40,797 nt of DNA from Neobacillus kokaensis. GTDB taxonomy: Bacteria > Bacillota > Bacilli > Bacillales > Cytobacillaceae. The first letter of the stretch is position 1; each line of letters begins with the position of its first letter. The DNA lies in contig NZ_BNDS01000038.1 of the NCBI RefSeq assembly GCF_014656545.1, positions 1 to 40,797 of the forward strand, read 5' to 3'. Position numbers and translations under genes: made by a program. Below, one piece after another: positions 8,657 through 16,557 of this stretch. Under the pieces are notes generated by a model, which ran no database searches, was not told the origin of the DNA, and saw only the letters and a program-made list of their open reading frames with translations.

Positions 8657-8830
8657 TTAGTCGTTAACTACTTCTTTCCCTTTGTATGTGCCGCAAGCTT
8701 TGCATACGCGGTGAGCAAGTTTCATTTCACCACAGTTTGGGCATTCTACCATACCAGGTACATTTAATTTAAAATGAGTACGACGTTTTCTTTTTGCAGT
8801 TTTAGACGTTCTTCTAAAAGGTACAGCCAC
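8657..8830 (-). CDS. rpmF: Ribosomal protein L32 (bL32)
   Basis: Large-subunit ribosomal protein, 57 aa, beginning MAVPFRRTSKTAKRKRRTHF, nearly the same as in other Bacillus. It has a complete zinc ribbon (Cys30, Cys33, Cys43, Cys46), so it is the zinc-binding form. Translation starts at the GTG at 8830, which is preceded by AAGGAGGTG; the overlapping ATG two bases upstream is out of frame, and a longer frame running back to 8914 has no support. It follows ylbN by 43 bp in the conserved ylbN-rpmF arrangement. Confidence 0.97.
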   Translation of the reverse strand: MAVPFRRTSKTAKRKRRTHFKLNVPGMVECPNCGEMKLAHRVCKACGTYKGKEVVND

Positions 8831-8873
8831 ATCAAACACCTCCTTAAAGAGAATAAAGAAACCATATGGTTCT

Positions 8874-9398
8874 TTAATTTTTTCCTTGATTGTCATTGTC
8901 AAAAAACTTAGCAAGTCCAGCTAGTCTAGGGTCAATTTTTTTGGATTCCGCTTCTTCAGAGATAACCTCCCAATCCTTTCCGGACTGCGGCGCGGCCTCC
9001 TCAGATTGACCGTCCTCACAAAAGACCTGCATCGGTATTTCAAGTAAAAGAATCTCCCTTATAATGGGCTTTAAATCAATTACTTCTCCTTTTACTTGAT
9101 GGACTTCCTCTTCAGATTGATAATCTGCATTCTGTAAGAGAAAAGTCTCTGTTGTTTCGACATTAATCGGAAATTTTACATCCACTAAAGTACGAGAACA
9201 AGGAAGGATTAAATAACCATTCACCTTAAAATGAAAGGTTGCTTTCGTTGAATCGATATCCCCGCGGCCAGTGACATGCATTGGTGATACCTCTCGTATA
9301 GTTGGATCATCTTGTTTTAAATCATCCAACTGAATCGATTCATCAAACGAAAATTCCTTATTTCGATATTTTTGTAATTGACTGATCGTCCATTTCAC
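8874..9398 (-). CDS. ylbN: YceD/DUF177 family protein YlbN
   Basis: A 174-aa acidic protein of the DUF177 (YceD) family, usually found directly upstream of rpmF and linked in other bacteria to large-subunit rRNA accumulation. Visible family traits are the N-terminal MKWTISQLQKYRNKEFSFDE, the central VTGRGDIDSTKATFHFKVNG strand-rich part, and LPCSRTLVDVKFPI (about 86-99). I start at the GTG at 9398, which puts GGGGTGA five bases upstream; a GTG three codons earlier is possible. It forms an operon with rpmF. The precise molecular role is not known. Confidence 0.88.
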   Translation of the reverse strand: MKWTISQLQKYRNKEFSFDESIQLDDLKQDDPTIREVSPMHVTGRGDIDSTKATFHFKVNGYLILPCSRTLVDVKFPINVETTETFLLQNADYQSEEEVHQVKGEVIDLKPIIREILLLEIPMQVFCEDGQSEEAAPQSGKDWEVISEEAESKKIDPRLAGLAKFFDNDNQGKN

Positions 9399-9587
9399 AT
9401 GAATCACCCCAAGGCAACAAAGGTAATTATAGCCTTCGATAATATTTTTGTCAATATTTTTTCTTTACACCTCGCAGGGTGATTTTTAGCTTACTTCCTA
9501 TTTTATCGAAGTTATCCCACTATAGTCTATCCATCTCAATGAATTACAAACATTTTCCATACATTATGCTTATTTTTTATTAATTTT

Positions 9588-9596
9588 TGCTATAAT
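9588..9596 (+). promoter_or_regulatory. Extended -10 promoter of ylbM
   Basis: TGCTATAAT is a perfect extended -10 element of the vegetative sigma-A type, 32 bp before the ylbM start. No good -35 is seen, which fits extended -10 promoters. Confidence 0.55.
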
Positions 9597-9627
9597 AGAA
9601 ATTATTTTACGTAAGGAGAGAAGGTAT

Positions 9628-10845
9628 TTGAAGGCTGTTGGTCTTATTGTCGAATACAACCCTTTTCATAATGGGCACGCCTTTCATTTGCAGGCTTCAA
9701 AAGAAGCAGCAAACGCAGATGTGGTCATCGCCGTCATGAGCGGGAATTTCTTGCAGCGAGGAGAACCCGCCCTAGTATCAAAATGGTACCGTACCCAAAT
9801 GGCATTACAAAATGGTGTAGATCTCGTGTTTGAACTACCATACCATTTCGCTGTCCAAAAAGCAGAAACATTTGCCAGCGGGGCAGTTTCAATATTAGAT
9901 GCGGCCGGATGTGAGTCTTTATGTTTCGGCAGTGAAAGCGGAGATATTTCAGCATTTTTACAAACGATTAGCTTTTTACAAGAGAAGCAGGGGTTTTTTA
10001 ATGAAAACATTAAACGGCATATGGCAACAGGTATTAGTTATCCTAAAGCAATTTCCCTTGCCTATCAAGGGCTTTCCGGTGCAGAAAAGTTTTTAAACTT
10101 GGCAAAACCAAATAACATTCTTGGCTTTCAATATATAAAGGCCATCCTTGAGCAAAATAGCAAGCTAGAGCCTTTAACAATAGCTAGAAAACATGCAGAT
10201 TATCACGATGAACATTTTGCATCTGAAACGATTGCAAGTGCAACTAGTATTCGAAAGGCTATTTTCTCAGAGGAAATGGAATCAGCAAATATTGGACAAT
10301 ATGTACCGGAGCCAACAAACCGATTATTACAACAATATAAGCGCGAATATGGCGGTTTTCATTGCTGGGAAAGGTATTGGGATCTACTTCAATACCAGCT
10401 TGTCACAACCAATTTAGAGGAATTAAAAGAAATTTACGAAATGGAGGAGGGGCTGGAAAATAGATTAATGGCTGCAGCGCTTTCTTCAACAAATTTTCAA
10501 GAATATATGCAAAGAATCAAAACAAAACGATATACATGGACAAGGCTTCAAAGATTATCCGTCCATGTCTTAACGAATACAAAGAAAACTGAAATGAAAA
10601 GCATGCCCCAAAAAGCTGCCTATTTAAGACTATTAGGGATGACTGAGACAGGCAAAGAATATCTAAACAAGAGGAAAAAACAATTCAATCTGCCCATCGT
10701 AGCAAAATTATCAGCATTTAAAGAAGAGGAAATAATACAAGATATAAAAGCCGCTCGGATTTATGCAATGGCTTTCCCAAAAAAAATAAGAACTCAAATG
10801 CTGCTGCAGGAATTTAAGCAGCCGCCGATATTTGTACAAAAATAA
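9628..10845 (+). CDS. tmcAL: tRNA(Met) cytidine acetate ligase TmcAL (YlbM)
   Basis: TmcAL acetylates cytidine 34 (ac4C) of elongator tRNA-Met using acetate and ATP, improving AUG decoding. The 405-aa protein begins MKAVGLIVEYNPFHNGHAFH, which holds the HxGH nucleotidyltransferase motif (His14-Asn-Gly-His17), followed by VIAVMSGNFLQRGEPAL (about 34-50), both diagnostic. The C-terminal half is helical and basic, as expected for tRNA binding. It starts with TTG at 9628, seven or so bases after AAGGAGAGAAGG. It diverges from ylbN and converges on ylbL. Confidence 0.93.
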   Translation: MKAVGLIVEYNPFHNGHAFHLQASKEAANADVVIAVMSGNFLQRGEPALVSKWYRTQMALQNGVDLVFELPYHFAVQKAETFASGAVSILDAAGCESLCFGSESGDISAFLQTISFLQEKQGFFNENIKRHMATGISYPKAISLAYQGLSGAEKFLNLAKPNNILGFQYIKAILEQNSKLEPLTIARKHADYHDEHFASETIASATSIRKAIFSEEMESANIGQYVPEPTNRLLQQYKREYGGFHCWERYWDLLQYQLVTTNLEELKEIYEMEEGLENRLMAAALSSTNFQEYMQRIKTKRYTWTRLQRLSVHVLTNTKKTEMKSMPQKAAYLRLLGMTETGKEYLNKRKKQFNLPIVAKLSAFKEEEIIQDIKAARIYAMAFPKKIRTQMLLQEFKQPPIFVQK

Positions 10846-10869
10846 GATGGTATGAACCATCTTATTTTT
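10838..10869. terminator. Bidirectional terminator between ylbM and ylbL
   Basis: 14-bp stem AAAAATAAGATGGT (10838-10851) paired with ACCATCTTATTTTT (10856-10869), 4-base loop. It overlaps the end of both convergent genes' untranslated regions. Confidence 0.88.
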
Positions 10870-11890
10870 GTTTTTGTATAGGCAGTTTCTCTAGGTATTG
10901 CACAGCTTCGTCGAAAGTATCAACTGGGATGATTTTCATTTTTGTTTTAATATCCCGTGCTGTTTCTAGTGCGGCTTGATAATTGGAATCTTTGGCGCCT
11001 TTTTCATTTGGAGCAAAGAAGATATCCGCCCCTGCTTTATCGGCAGCAACAATTTTTTGTTCGATCCCGCCGATGGGGCCAACGTTCCCTTCTATATCCA
11101 TAGTACCTGTTCCAGCTATTTGATAACCTTTAGTTAAGTCTTCCTTTGTTAACTGATTGTATATTTCCAAAGTAAACATCAGCCCTGCAGATGGCCCGCC
11201 TATATCGTCTGTTTTCACTTTAACTTTTGGATCTACTACAATTTCTTTATCGTCAACTAATGTAATGCCGATACCCGCCCGCTTGGGGTCCTGTTTTAAT
11301 GGTTTAAGGGTCAAGGTAACTGACTGTTCTGCCTTTTTCCTCGAAAAGGTTAATGTTACCTTATCACCGGCACGTTTTTTCCCCACATAGCTAATAAATT
11401 TATCTGAAGAGGAGAATGTCTGTCCGTCAATCTTATAGATCTTGTCACCCGCTTGAAGAGCACTAGCGGCAGGCATCCCAGGTAATACCTGCATGACATA
11501 TATCCCTTTATATTTATAATGGACAGGCAGGCCTGCTTTACGGTATGCAACCTCAATTGCATTTAGCTTTGATGCTGCCATTAAATGAAGCTGTCTGACA
11601 TTGTACTCTTCTTCTGTTTCCTGCTTATTTAGAATCATATCAACGGGATATATTTCTTCATATTTTCGCATTTTTGCTTCCAAGTAAGAATAAATATTTG
11701 CTCTTCCCATTCTAACTGTAGTTAACATAAAATTTCCTTTTTCCTTAAAACCATTTTCTACCGTAATAATGGGAGCAAGCTCCTTTGCCATCCCTGGCTT
11801 AGAAACATAATATGGCAGAGAAAAATACATTCCGGCAATTAACATAAATGTAAATATGACAAAAGAACCAATATATATTTTTTTTCGCAA
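10862..11890 (-). CDS. ylbL: PDZ- and Lon-domain membrane protease YlbL
   Basis: Membrane-anchored serine protease. Its B. subtilis homologue YlbL has been linked to cleaving the cell-division inhibitor YneA after DNA damage. One transmembrane segment lies near the N-terminus (about 4-24, IYIGSFVIFTFMLIAGMYFS). A PDZ domain follows (about 115-200, GIYVMQVLPGMPAASALQAGDKI), then a Lon-type proteolytic domain with the catalytic serine in GGPSAGLMFT (about 231-240) and the partner lysine in GGIEQKIVAA (about 270-280). I start at TTG 11890, one base after the ylbK stop, with AAGGGAAGA upstream. A TTG nine codons earlier would overlap ylbK by 26 bp. The 342-aa length equals the family's. Confidence 0.9.
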   Translation of the reverse strand: MRKKIYIGSFVIFTFMLIAGMYFSLPYYVSKPGMAKELAPIITVENGFKEKGNFMLTTVRMGRANIYSYLEAKMRKYEEIYPVDMILNKQETEEEYNVRQLHLMAASKLNAIEVAYRKAGLPVHYKYKGIYVMQVLPGMPAASALQAGDKIYKIDGQTFSSSDKFISYVGKKRAGDKVTLTFSRKKAEQSVTLTLKPLKQDPKRAGIGITLVDDKEIVVDPKVKVKTDDIGGPSAGLMFTLEIYNQLTKEDLTKGYQIAGTGTMDIEGNVGPIGGIEQKIVAADKAGADIFFAPNEKGAKDSNYQAALETARDIKTKMKIIPVDTFDEAVQYLEKLPIQKQK

Positions 11891-11891
11891 A

Positions 11892-12677
11892 CTAAGGTCT
11901 TCCCTTCCATTTTTCAATTTCAGCTGTTATTTGTTCAAGTTGTTTTTTCGTTTCATCCTCTCCATGTTTAATAATTTCTTCGATATTCGTGAAAGCCCTG
12001 GAGCTAAAATCCTCTACAGGCGGTCTAATTATGATATTCGCCGCACTTTCCTGGTTGTTGATAATTTCAGTTTGCATGATATCTATACTTTGCATTATCA
12101 CATCATAAATGGAAGTGATTTCAGCACCTCGCTTTACTCTTGAAACATCAACAGCAATGACAATGTCTGCTCCCATTTCCTTTGCTACTGAAATTGGAAC
12201 CCGGTCCGTCACTCCTCCATCCACAAGAAGTCTACCTTGATATCTTACCGGAACAAAAATCCCCGGAATAGAGATACTCGCTCTTACTGCCTCAGCAGCA
12301 GGTCCTTTAGTAAAAATCACTTTTTCCCCAGTTAATAAATCAGTAGCGATTATGGAAATTGGGATTGAAAATTCCTCAATATTTTTTCCGTGGGTAAACA
12401 TTCTAATAAACTCTTTGACTTTCTTTCCGGTAATAAAGCCCATCTTGGGAACGGTAAAATCCAAAAAGTACTTTCTCTTAAAGGCAGTCGATAATGTATA
12501 TAAACGATCCAAGTCTATACCTGCTCCGTAAAAACATGCAACAAGAGCCCCCATACTGCTGCCAGCAATTAAATCAATTGGAATATCTGCATCCTTTAAT
12601 ACCTTTATTACACCTAAATGAGCAAACCCGCGTGCACCGCCGGATCCTAGTGCTAAGCCAATTTTAGGGTGCTCCAT
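11892..12677 (-). CDS. ylbK: Patatin-like phospholipase family protein YlbK
   Basis: A 261-aa putative lipid acyl hydrolase. The patatin signature is complete: glycine-rich oxyanion loop GLALGSGGARGFAHLG (about 6-21), nucleophile elbow GSSMGA (about 43-48), and the catalytic aspartate in VDGGVTDRVP (about 170-180). The chosen ATG at 12677 has AGGAGGTTACTT in front; the longer frame has none. ylbL begins one base after its stop, so the two are coupled. Natural substrate is not known. Confidence 0.9.
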   Translation of the reverse strand: MEHPKIGLALGSGGARGFAHLGVIKVLKDADIPIDLIAGSSMGALVACFYGAGIDLDRLYTLSTAFKRKYFLDFTVPKMGFITGKKVKEFIRMFTHGKNIEEFSIPISIIATDLLTGEKVIFTKGPAAEAVRASISIPGIFVPVRYQGRLLVDGGVTDRVPISVAKEMGADIVIAVDVSRVKRGAEITSIYDVIMQSIDIMQTEIINNQESAANIIIRPPVEDFSSRAFTNIEEIIKHGEDETKKQLEQITAEIEKWKGRP

Positions 12678-13001
12678 AAGTAACCTCCTGCCCTCATCAC
12701 GAAACAAGTTTCGCTTAATTTAGGAAATCTCGTACAATCTTATGGTCTAAATTAATGTTCTATGAGTATATTTCTTTTATATGGGGACAGGCAAAACTAA
12801 AGCAGCAAGCCGCCTCGGTCAGCACCGCCAAGCACAAAACGAACCAGCTGAAAGGTTGCTTATTTAATCTTTGGACCGATTGGCTTTTGAACTTGAGACA
12901 CTAGGCGCTAGATCTGAATAATGTTAAGAATTATTCCTATTTTACCATTTCAATAAATAAATTTTCTAGTAGCACCACCTTTTAGGAGGGAGGACTCTTG
13001 A
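12678..13001. other. ylbK-ylbJ intergenic region with a GC-rich island
   Basis: A 324-bp gap between two divergent genes. Its flanks are AT-rich, but about 12782-12915 is clearly richer in G+C and holds no reading frame with a ribosome site. Visible items are a short inverted repeat CTAG-GCG-CTAG near 12901-12911 and a weak hairpin AATAAT/ATTATT near 12918-12936. The ylbJ ribosome site TAGGAGGGAGGA closes the gap. The island may be a degenerate dispersed repeat; I could not identify it. Confidence 0.5.
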
Positions 13002-14222
13002 TTGTTCCGATCTAAACTTAAAACCATTATCTTATCATTATCAGTCACAATCTTAGCAGCATCACTGATCTTTTTTCCGCAAGAGGCTCTTGAAGCCTCA
13101 AGAAGGGGACTTAATATGTGGTGGAAGATCGTATTTCCTTCGCTCCTCCCGTTTTTCATTGTTTCCGAATTATTAATTGGCTTTGGGGTTGTCAGGTTTA
13201 TTGGAGTTATGCTTGAGCCATTGATGAGACCCCTATTTCGTGTGCCAGGAACGGGGGGTTTTGTGTGGGCAATGGGGCTCGCTTCTGGCTTCCCAGCAGG
13301 AGCAAAATTTACTGCCAGGCTGAGGGAAGAAGGGCAGCTAACACGAATAGAGGCGGAAAGACTTGTTTCGTTTACAAACTCCTCCAATCCCTTATTTATA
13401 TTCGGTGCTGTTGCGGTAGGCTTTTTTCATAACGCGAAGCTTGGAATCATTTTGGCTTTAGCACATTATTTAGGGAATCTTTTCGTAGGAATTGTCATGA
13501 GGTTTTATGGAAAAGAATCATCTAGGGGAATAAAGGAAAAACAAAAAAAAGTTACAATCCGCGGAGCGCTATCGGAACTTCATCAGACAAGATTGAAGGA
13601 TAACCGCCCAATAGGCAAGCTGCTTGGAGATGCTGTTAATTCATCGATTCAAACATTGCTTATGGTAGGCGGATTTATTATCATTTTCTCCGTCATTAAC
13701 AAAATTCTATATCTATTACAAATTACAGCTGCCTTAGGCAAAGTGGTAGAGGTCCTATTCTCAAGCCTTGCCTTCCCGGAGATGTTAAGCATACCGTTTA
13801 TATCAGGTATTTTTGAAATCACTTTAGGCAGCCAGCTGACAAGTTCTGTCCAGGATGCCACTCTTCTGCAGCAAGCGATGATTACAAGTTTCATTTTAGG
13901 CTTCAGCGGCTTAAGTGTTCAAGCCCAGGTGGCCAGCATTTTGGCGCAGACAGATATCCGTTTCCATCCATTTTTTTTCGCAAGGATTTTACAAGGGATT
14001 TTTGCCAGCATTTTCACTCTTTTATTTTGGAAGTCTGTTTACCTGCGTTTGAGCGATCAAGAACAGCCTTCAAACGTGCTCCCAGTCGGCTTTTTTGAGG
14101 AAGGATCATGGGCACATGATACATATCAAAAAATACTTGAACTTGGACCGTTAATTACCCTTTTTTCACTTTCCTTGTATGTCTGTATTTTATTCTTTCG
14201 TTTAAAAAGGACAAGAATGTAA
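13002..14222 (+). CDS. ylbJ: Sporulation integral membrane protein YlbJ
   Basis: A 406-aa polytopic membrane protein needed for efficient sporulation in B. subtilis (sigma-E regulon, mother cell). It has about eight or more hydrophobic segments and two nucleoside-recognition/gate-like halves: WKIVFPSLLPFFIVSELLIG (about 42-61) and the later SSIQTLLMVGGFIIIFSVIN (about 213-232). The ASGFPAGAKFTARLREEGQ loop (about 93-111) is typical. Start TTG at 13002 with GGAGGGAGGA seven bases upstream. It converges on coaD. What it transports, if anything, is not known. Confidence 0.9.
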   Translation: MFRSKLKTIILSLSVTILAASLIFFPQEALEASRRGLNMWWKIVFPSLLPFFIVSELLIGFGVVRFIGVMLEPLMRPLFRVPGTGGFVWAMGLASGFPAGAKFTARLREEGQLTRIEAERLVSFTNSSNPLFIFGAVAVGFFHNAKLGIILALAHYLGNLFVGIVMRFYGKESSRGIKEKQKKVTIRGALSELHQTRLKDNRPIGKLLGDAVNSSIQTLLMVGGFIIIFSVINKILYLLQITAALGKVVEVLFSSLAFPEMLSIPFISGIFEITLGSQLTSSVQDATLLQQAMITSFILGFSGLSVQAQVASILAQTDIRFHPFFFARILQGIFASIFTLLFWKSVYLRLSDQEQPSNVLPVGFFEEGSWAHDTYQKILELGPLITLFSLSLYVCILFFRLKRTRM

Positions 14223-14223
14223 A

Positions 14224-14261
14224 AAGCCGGGGACATTTAGATATCGAGTCCCCAGCTCTTT
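14224..14261. terminator. Terminator between ylbJ and coaD
   Basis: Imperfect stem AGCCGGGGAC / GTCCCCAGCT flanked by an A-run and a T-run, between the convergent ylbJ and coaD stops. Probably works in both directions. Confidence 0.75.
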
Positions 14262-14264
14262 TCA

Positions 14265-14753
14265 TTACTGCGATCCTTTAAACTTCTTTTTTAATTCTCT
14301 TTCAACTACAGGAGGAACCAGCGTTGAAATATTCCCATTATATTTGGCTGCTTCCTTCACAATACTTGAGCTTAGAAATGAATATTGATTGTTGGTCATC
14401 ATAAAAAAAGTCTCAACATGGTCATTTAAATAACGGTTCATTGAAGTAATCTGCATTTCATACTCAAAATCTGAAACCGCCCGCAGGCCCCTTAAAATAG
14501 CTGTTGCATTCACACTTTGAGCATAGTCTACGAGGAGACCGGAAAATTCATCCACCAAGACGTTGGGAATCTCCTTTGTTGCCTCCTTTATCAGGTCAAT
14601 TCGCTCCTCAACAGTAAACAATGGGTTTTTCGATGAATTGTTCAATACCACGACATGAACCTTATCGAAAACCTTTGCACCCCTGCGAATTATGTCTAAA
14701 TGACCGTATGTAATTGGATCAAAACTCCCTGGACAAACGGCTATGCTAGCCAA
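14265..14753 (-). CDS. coaD: Phosphopantetheine adenylyltransferase CoaD
   Basis: Transfers AMP from ATP to 4'-phosphopantetheine, giving dephospho-CoA, the fourth step from pantothenate to CoA. The 162-aa protein shows the nucleotidyltransferase motif PGSFDPITYGHLDIIRRG (T/HxGH at about 15-18), LRGLRAVSDFEYEMQ (about 89-103) and the ATP-binding SFLSSSIVKEAAKY (about 125-138). Length is standard. It follows rsmD by 12 bp, the conserved rsmD-coaD pair of Gram-positive bacteria. ATG start. Confidence 0.97.
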   Translation of the reverse strand: MASIAVCPGSFDPITYGHLDIIRRGAKVFDKVHVVVLNNSSKNPLFTVEERIDLIKEATKEIPNVLVDEFSGLLVDYAQSVNATAILRGLRAVSDFEYEMQITSMNRYLNDHVETFFMMTNNQYSFLSSSIVKEAAKYNGNISTLVPPVVERELKKKFKGSQ

Positions 14754-14765
14754 ATAATCTCCCCC

Positions 14766-15326
14766 TTATTCCCCTTGTACTCTTGAATAAATAGTTACAG
14801 CAATAATACCATATTGTTCGTGTTTTATTTGTTCCAGTCCCCCAACTGTATGAGGTAATTTTACGTCAAAACTATGCTCACAGACAACAATTCCGTTATC
14901 GTTTATTACATTTAGTTCGTCCATTTTTTCCATTAAAGAAATAAGCTGTTGTTTTTTATAAGGCGGATCCAAAAAAACATAATCAAAAACAATTCCCCTT
15001 TTTACCAATGCCTTAACTGCACGGTCGGCATCATTGCGATAAACCTCAATCCTTTTTTCAAAACTGCAAGCCTTAACATTTTCATAAATAGTTTGAATGG
15101 CTTTTGCATCTCGGTCAATAAAAATTACCTTTTCAATCCCTCTGCTAAGTGCTTCAATTCCTAAACCGCCGCTGCCTGCGAAAAGATCCAATCCTAAACC
15201 GCCATCAAAATATGGTCCTATCATATTAAAAATTGCTTCTTTTACCTTATCAGTTGTAGGTCTTGTAGATTTTCCTGGTACTGCCTTAAGGGGCCTTCCC
15301 TTACTAACGCCTGATACTACCCTCAT
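14766..15326 (-). CDS. rsmD: 16S rRNA (guanine966-N2)-methyltransferase RsmD (YlbH)
   Basis: SAM-dependent methyltransferase that modifies a guanine of 16S rRNA. The 186-aa protein contains the SAM-binding loop DLFAGSGGLGIEALSRG (about 47-63), a DRDAKAI motif (about 70-76) and the catalytic DPPY (about 119-122). I start at the ATG at 15326 (MRVVSGVSKGRPLKAVPG), which matches the conserved N-terminus of the family; GGTGATATTC precedes it, and a longer GTG frame adds four residues. It is the first gene of the rsmD-coaD operon. Confidence 0.95.
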   Translation of the reverse strand: MRVVSGVSKGRPLKAVPGKSTRPTTDKVKEAIFNMIGPYFDGGLGLDLFAGSGGLGIEALSRGIEKVIFIDRDAKAIQTIYENVKACSFEKRIEVYRNDADRAVKALVKRGIVFDYVFLDPPYKKQQLISLMEKMDELNVINDNGIVVCEHSFDVKLPHTVGGLEQIKHEQYGIIAVTIYSRVQGE

Positions 15327-15453
15327 GAATATCACCACATTTTATACAAAAATCGATTTTCTTTTACATCCTATCATAATTCATTAGTAGGAGACAATCA
15401 TACCTGTCAGAGTTAAGCACTCAACTAAACATAAGAAAAATATAAAAAAATAC

Positions 15454-15482
15454 GTATAAGCTTTTTGGTTGTGGAAATAATG
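15454..15482 (+). promoter_or_regulatory. Sigma-F-type promoter of the csfG-like small RNA
   Basis: -35 GTATA at 15454-15458 and -10 GGAAATAATG at 15473-15482, separated by 14 bp. The -10 fits the sigma-F consensus GGnnAnAnTR at every defined position. The expected transcription start is near 15488, exactly where the first RNA hairpin begins. Confidence 0.65.
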
Positions 15483-15487
15483 ATAGT

Positions 15488-15636
15488 AACAACATCAATT
15501 CGAGGATGTTGTTGCCAACCGCGGAGAAGACTTACGTTTCCCCATAAGTTCTTCCTCCGGTTTCTCCTCTCCCTTTGCCTTCTATCCTTTTTGGGATATA
15601 GAAGGACCCTGTAGTTATTCTACGGGGTTTTTTTTT
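15488..15636 (+). ncRNA. csfG: Structured small RNA in the rsmD-ylbG gap, CsfG-like
   Basis: This gap holds no reading frame but a dense set of hairpins on the + strand. Hairpin 1 has a 9-bp stem (15488-15496 with 15505-15513). Hairpin 2 is long and slightly bulged (15517-15534 with 15545-15562) and shows a C-rich loop, CGTTTCCCCA. A pyrimidine-only-like stretch TCTCCTCTCCCTTTG (15563-15577) is unpaired. Hairpin 3 (15578-15587 with 15593-15605) is followed by a terminator. Location between the ylbH and ylbG homologues and the forespore-type promoter match CsfG, the sporulation small RNA of endospore formers (and the Rfam 'ylbH' element), as I recall them. It runs opposite to the flanking genes. 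Exact ends are estimated. Confidence 0.75.
15607..15636 (+). terminator. Terminator of the small RNA
   Basis: 8-bp stem CCCTGTAG (15607-15614) with CTACGGGG (15620-15627), 5-base loop, then nine T (15628-15636). A strong Rho-independent terminator for + strand transcripts only. Confidence 0.9.
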
Positions 15637-15671
15637 GTCCAAAAATAAAAAGGTGAGACATTTTCTCACCT

Positions 15672-15947
15672 TTAAATTCCCATTTTATAATCATATTCCT
15701 TTGCTTTATCCGGTGTTGAATTCTCATACTCCATTTTCAAGAAAGGTTTGTATGATGGTTCTACCTTTTTAACAAAAGAAAAAGAATTCAACTTATCCAT
15801 TACCTCTTGAATATCTTCTTGATTACAATATAGCACAACGTATTTAAGCTTCTTTGAAACATAATGGACATTGCCAAAACGTCTAAGCATTTTGGCGTGT
15901 TTTAAAGAATAAAGCCAGACGACAAGTCCTTGTCTTTGTACAAACAT
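15672..15947 (-). CDS. ylbG: UPF0298 / DUF2129 family protein YlbG
   Basis: A 91-aa cytosolic protein of unknown function, conserved in Bacilli. Recognised by QRQGLVVWLYSLKHAKMLRR near the N-terminus, GNVHYVSKKLKYVVLYCN in the middle and the C-terminal YDYKMGI. I choose ATG at 15947 because GAAGGGGA lies upstream; a frame nine codons longer has no ribosome site and exceeds the family length. It sits between ricF and the small RNA. Confidence 0.9.
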   Translation of the reverse strand: MFVQRQGLVVWLYSLKHAKMLRRFGNVHYVSKKLKYVVLYCNQEDIQEVMDKLNSFSFVKKVEPSYKPFLKMEYENSTPDKAKEYDYKMGI

Positions 15948-16066
15948 CCCCGTTTCCCCTTCAACAAACCTCATATTACATAAAGTCTAGCATAATAAAA
16001 CGATCTATTTCAATTTAAACTTGTACAGACAGAAAAAAATTCGGACAATTTAACGATTTTCTTGTA

Positions 16067-16498
16067 TTATCCGCAGCCACAGCTTCCTCCGCTGCCGCAG
16101 CCGTGACCAGAATCAAAAAACGGATTGCCAGTTGGGACTTTAATGTGTGATGATACAGCCCCCCCGATCGCTTTACTGATTTGATCAAGCAAGCTTTGAA
16201 GGTCATTTTCCGCCAATTTAAAGGCTGCAACATGCGGATCCAAATCCATTTCCCTTTTATATTCACGAATTTGGATCATAACCCTTTTGTAATCAGGATG
16301 ATATTTTCCAAACCGTTGCACTTCTTCATATAGGTCTTTCAGGCGTACAAAACGCTGAATCTTTTTTTGCGTTTCCGGATTTTTTTGCATTTTATATAAA
16401 CAGACTTGATATTGTTCTGCAACGTCTGATTCTAAAACCATTTTAGCCAAGTCTTCAGCGTATTCCAATAATTGCACTCTTTCTAATGTAGCAAGCAT
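16067..16498 (-). CDS. ricF: RicF (YlbF), iron-sulfur RicAFT complex subunit
   Basis: RicF forms the RicA-RicF-RicT (YmcA-YlbF-YaaT) complex, which guides RNase Y processing of mRNA and affects biofilm formation, competence and Spo0A activation; the complex carries [4Fe-4S] clusters. The 143-aa protein has the helical body with VQRFGKYHPDYKRV (about 64-77), the HIKVPTGNPFFDSG strip (about 117-130) and a Gly/Cys-rich tail with Cys134, Cys140 and Cys142, fitting cluster binding. ATG at 16498 follows GGAGGTGA; the eight residues of the longer frame include the ribosome site itself and are not translated. Confidence 0.92.
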   Translation of the reverse strand: MLATLERVQLLEYAEDLAKMVLESDVAEQYQVCLYKMQKNPETQKKIQRFVRLKDLYEEVQRFGKYHPDYKRVMIQIREYKREMDLDPHVAAFKLAENDLQSLLDQISKAIGGAVSSHIKVPTGNPFFDSGHGCGSGGSCGCG

Positions 16499-16557
16499 GT
16501 AAAGCTCACCTCCAACAATCATTTTAGCATGAAATATTGGAGAAAGCGAGTGACCGT

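Noticed and set aside
8657..8914. 85-aa frame for rpmF
   Set aside because: The conserved L32 start is at GTG 8830 with AAGGAGGTG before it; the 28 extra residues are leader sequence.
12950..13387. 145-codon frame on the minus strand over ylbJ
   Set aside because: It is antisense to the well-supported ylbJ gene, has low-complexity composition and no ribosome site.
15339..15671. The rsmD-ylbG gap as a cis-acting leader of rsmD (ylbH)
   Set aside because: The T-run terminator and the promoter both point along the + strand, away from rsmD; on the minus strand the hairpins have no T-run.
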